Assembly: GCA_029204225.1 (NCBI GenBank)
Contig: MU831869.1
Coordinates: 1 to 64,000 of the forward strand
Source: Diphasiastrum complanatum
Lineage: Eukaryota; Streptophyta; Lycopodiopsida; Lycopodiales; Lycopodiaceae
Length of the DNA stretch: 64,000 nucleotides
Direction of reading: 5' to 3'
Of this stretch, positions 61,423 to 64,000 are shown in pieces (position 1 is the stretch's first letter; the number at the start of each line of letters is the position of its first letter). The translations under genes were made by a program, and so were the position numbers. Below the pieces are notes generated by a model. The model had not been told where the DNA came from, searched no databases, and saw nothing but the letters and a program-made list of their open reading frames with translations.

Positions 61423-61786
61423 GTATTTTTTCAACCAGATCGACTAAACAAAGATTGGTGGTATGTTGTTCAAATTAAGCCACGCTCAAGACATGTATTC
61501 GAAAATGCATATGTTGAGAATGAAATGGAAGATCTAAATTTGGACAACACAAGTATATTTGATGAAGATGTACATATACCTTCGAGTTTTATAAATATTG
61601 AAAACCCGAGAATTGATTCTCATGATTCCGACAACTCAGATGATGAAGAGGACAACAATGATTTTTTGCATGAGGACAATATTGAGAGAGGTTTTTGATT
61701 TCGATAGTGATGATGAAAATCATCTTAGTGGAGATGAGTTGCAAGATGTATTGGCTAATGAATTTGAATCTTGTGATGATAAATAA
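61423..61786 (+). pseudogene. CACTA-associated DUF4216-like domain with acidic tail
   Basis: After an acceptor (AATGTGCAG) the frame reads VFFQPDRLNKDWWYVVQIKP and RSRHVFEN. This resembles the QVFY-x-x-D...W-x-VV pattern of DUF4216, common at the end of plant CACTA transposase ORFs. An acidic tail follows (SDDEEDNNDF), with a frameshift near 61690 and stop at 61784-61786. Confidence 0.6.
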
Positions 61787-62517
61787 AGTTTGTACATGTC
61801 ACAAATAATTTTTTCATAAAATGATCCATTGTGGTCAATATATATTGTTTTCAAATTAAAATTATTATATTTTTCTACGATGTTGCATTTCTAAAGTTTC
61901 ATTTCAAACGCGTCTCGCAATCACTTAGAATTAGAAAAATTTATCAATATTAATAGATGTGTGAACTAATTAAAATATATATGTGTTGATTATTTATATA
62001 TTATAATTAAAAAACATCTTCTTTGAGATAATAATACACATTGCCACAATATTGTTCGACTATTCATTGATCTTTGCAAACACACAAAGGTGTATAACAT
62101 TGCAATTTTTTTATCAACAAATTAGCTTAACAAGCTACCACACGGCTCTCAAATGTAATGTACTTAGTATCCTTTCACATGCATATTAAGCTCACGCTTA
62201 TATTTTTACCCATCAATACCCGATTGAAAAAATTGTCAAATTTTGATTAAAAAAATTTCTCAATATAGAAACACTCATAATGTCTATAAATACATAAGAT
62301 AGCATGTAATATTCAATTGATAGTAACTTTAATTCGTCAGAGCATAATAATTTGAGATAATGATCATTTAATTTTTAGTCCACATTTTATTATAAGTATA
62401 CACCTATTCAAAATATAAAAAAAAAACCTTATTTGCTTTTAAATTAATCATAAAGTTATTTTTTATTAACTTATTATTCATAATAGATTAAAAAAAAAAT
62501 TACAACAAACTAATTTT
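61787..62517. other. very AT-rich, nothing recognised
   Basis: No open frames or repeats beyond A/T runs. Confidence 0.5.
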
Positions 62518-62603
62518 GCCATGCGTGGCACTGCCACACGTGGCAAATTTCCAAAACAAAATTTTTTCTAAGTATTGTGTTTTAATATTGCCACGCGTGG
62601 CAA
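62518..62603. repeat. three TGCCACRCGTGGCA palindromes
   Basis: TGCCATGCGTGGCA (62518), TGCCACACGTGGCA (62532) and TGCCACGCGTGGCA (62590) are 14-base perfect or near palindromes in otherwise AT-rich DNA, just before copia coding sequence. Confidence 0.85.
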
Positions 62604-63291
62604 TCAAGTGTTTTTATTGTGGCAAAAAGAGGCATGTTGTCTCAAAGTGCTACAAGAAGAAGAGAGATGAAGAAAAGCAAGAAGGAAGGCAAGTCAACTT
62701 CAGCAATCAAGAGGGAGATGGCTTCAAAGAGGAGGAGTCACTCATGGCACGCATGTGTACACCATCAATTCTATGGAGGGAGATCCTTGGTGGATTGATA
62801 GTGGGGTGAGCTCACATGTCATAAGGCAAAGGGAGTATTTCTCTTCATTTTCATCTTGTTCTAAGAAGTTTATTCATGTAGCAAACGGTGCTAAATGTGA
62901 GATTCTTGGAATAGAAACCATTCCTATTTGGCTTGAATCAAAGAGAAGAGCAAAACTTCAAAATGTCTTGTATGTTCCTTCAATATCTAGAAATTTGTTG
63001 AGTGTAAGTCGATTGATTGACAATGGATGTGATGTCAAGTTTGGTTGCAATGCTTGCTTTATCATCAAAAATGATAATGTCATTGCCAAAGGGATTAGAG
63101 ATGGTAGGCTTTACAAGCGTGATCTTTGTATGAGAGCTAATCACAATTTGGATGTGATGGAAGCCAAAGGAGAGTATATTTCTCAAGAGGAGAGATTGAA
63201 GCATCCAAATCTCAAATCCATGGATGTTGGCTTTGATGTTAATGTCAAGAATGATGTTTCAAGTGTGAATTAATGTGCTTCTAATGTTGGT
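62588..63291 (+). pseudogene. copia element G gag end and protease
   Basis: An intact zinc knuckle CFYCGKKRHVVSKC is followed by a Lys/Glu stretch. In another frame the protease WWIDSGVSSHVI with intact D-S-G follows, then NVLYVPSISRNLLSVSRLID. The frame changes near 62755. The upstream gag is missing or diverged beyond recognition. Confidence 0.85.
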
Positions 63292-63930
63292 GATGTCAAG
63301 GATCTTGCAAGGCTCAAGGAGGAGTCAAGTGAAGAAGATGGTGTGGAGTACCAATCTCCACACCTAGGCACATCAAGTGGATCATCAAGATCTAAGGAGG
63401 AGCCATCAAGGCTTGTTTTTGTAAGTGAGAATATGCAAATGGAATGCACTATCTCATCCACCTCTAACAGTTTCATGACTTCTTTGATAGTTGAATCAAG
63501 TTGCTTTAATGATCTGTCAAAATCCCAAAATAGACTTGAGATAATTCCACATGACTATGATGCTTTGATGAGATACAAAAATGTTATGGTTGATAGCATG
63601 CTATTAGTTCATGTGTGTAATGTCTATCTACTTGCTTTCGGACATTATGCAAGTAGGATTGGTCAAATCCTCAATTTGTTGGATGATGTTGTGTTTCATG
63701 TTTTGAGGCAAGTTGTAAACAAATTATGAGAATAAGTGAATCATCCTCCAAGGACACTCCATAATAAAGTATTTAGCCTCATTAGATTTCAGATTAGCAT
63801 GGTAATCAAGCATGAAGATATAATGCACAATCTTTGTTACTATAGCATGCATAGTCTTGCCAATCTTGCTATGACTAACCCTCAAGATCTTGGTAACATG
63901 ACGATAGATCCTTGTGATCCTTTTGAATAA
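63292..63930 (+). pseudogene. copia element G, linker region after integrase deletion
   Basis: Frames 63343-63729 and 63736-63930 contain a Ser/Glu-rich stretch (SGSSRSKEEPSRLVF) like the variable hinge between copia integrase and RT. No integrase motifs lie between the protease and this region. The later residues are unrecognised. Element G probably continues or ends near the window edge. Confidence 0.45.
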
Positions 63931-63973
63931 AAAAGGACTCTCGATTTCATCATGGAGTTGTAGTTTTTTTCAA

Positions 63974-63991
63974 GGAGGGGGAGCTTTGGGA
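63974..63991 (+). promoter_or_regulatory. polypurine-tract-like sequence
   Basis: AAGGAGGGGGAGCTTTGGGA resembles the polypurine stretch that primes plus-strand synthesis in copia elements. It is too close to the window end to see an LTR. Confidence 0.35.
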
Positions 63992-64000
63992 CCAAGCATG

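Overview
The window is nuclear DNA of a land plant. The evidence is two spliced plant genes of plant-typical families, Ty1/copia elements with the plant initiator-tRNA primer site TGGTATCAGAGC, Ty3/gypsy and CACTA fragments, a telo-box and G-box promoter, and many very long (GA)n tracts. Gene spacing is wide and transposon load is heavy, which would suit a seed-free vascular plant or a gymnosperm, but the sequence alone does not fix the species. No rRNA, tRNA, CRISPR or bacterial-type feature is visible.

Left part (1-9.7 kb). One minus-strand gene fills about 1.7-8.9 kb. It encodes a long protein of the plant 'stress response NST1-like' type: two N-terminal membrane segments, a four-cysteine zinc ribbon, and a long charged coiled coil. 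Before its conserved C-terminal tail the reading frame carries a U-box (E3 ubiquitin ligase) domain split by an intron. All four exons join in frame into about 1043 residues. A CT-rich leader and a telo-box/G-box cluster lie upstream. A possible RPA3-like exon scrap sits at the left edge.

Middle (9.7-41 kb). This is almost entirely transposon wreckage: a minus-strand copia pol cut by a (GA)82 tract (13.3-16.2 kb), a gypsy protease fragment with an internal 177-bp duplication (17.4-18.6 kb), several LTRs with primer sites (20.9, 22.7, 27.8, 32.3 and 36.1 kb), and a copia family with 1.2-1.5 kb LTRs present as an interrupted minus copy (27.8-34.2 kb) and an internally deleted plus copy (34.8-38.8 kb). 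A second copia element is nested in the minus copy. A tRNA-derived SINE-like insert with a 14-bp target duplication sits in its RNase H region. An array of perfect or near-perfect palindromes lies at 34.4-34.7 kb. A 2-kb TTTTTCGAG-rich tract lies at 25-27 kb, and an 800-bp block is duplicated 15.5 kb apart.

Right part (41-64 kb). An apparently intact secreted subtilisin-like protease gene (11 exons, 756 residues, plus strand) lies at 45.05-48.96 kb. It is followed by copia and gypsy RNase H scraps and a well-preserved C-terminal half of a non-LTR retrotransposon with a zinc knuckle and restriction-like endonuclease motif. Then come a minus gypsy integrase, a CACTA TNP2 scrap, a minus copia pol carrying a clean solo-LTR insertion with 5-bp target duplication, a decayed spliced gene with a CACTA-type DUF4216-like domain, and the start of a further plus-strand copia element.

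Only the NST1-like/U-box gene and the subtilase look like functional host genes. Everything else reads as layered, broken mobile DNA. The most interesting items are the U-box embedded in the NST1-like protein, the palindrome array, the restriction-like-endonuclease LINE, and the LTR families whose non-coding parts carry short phrase-like repeats and length-variable microsatellites.
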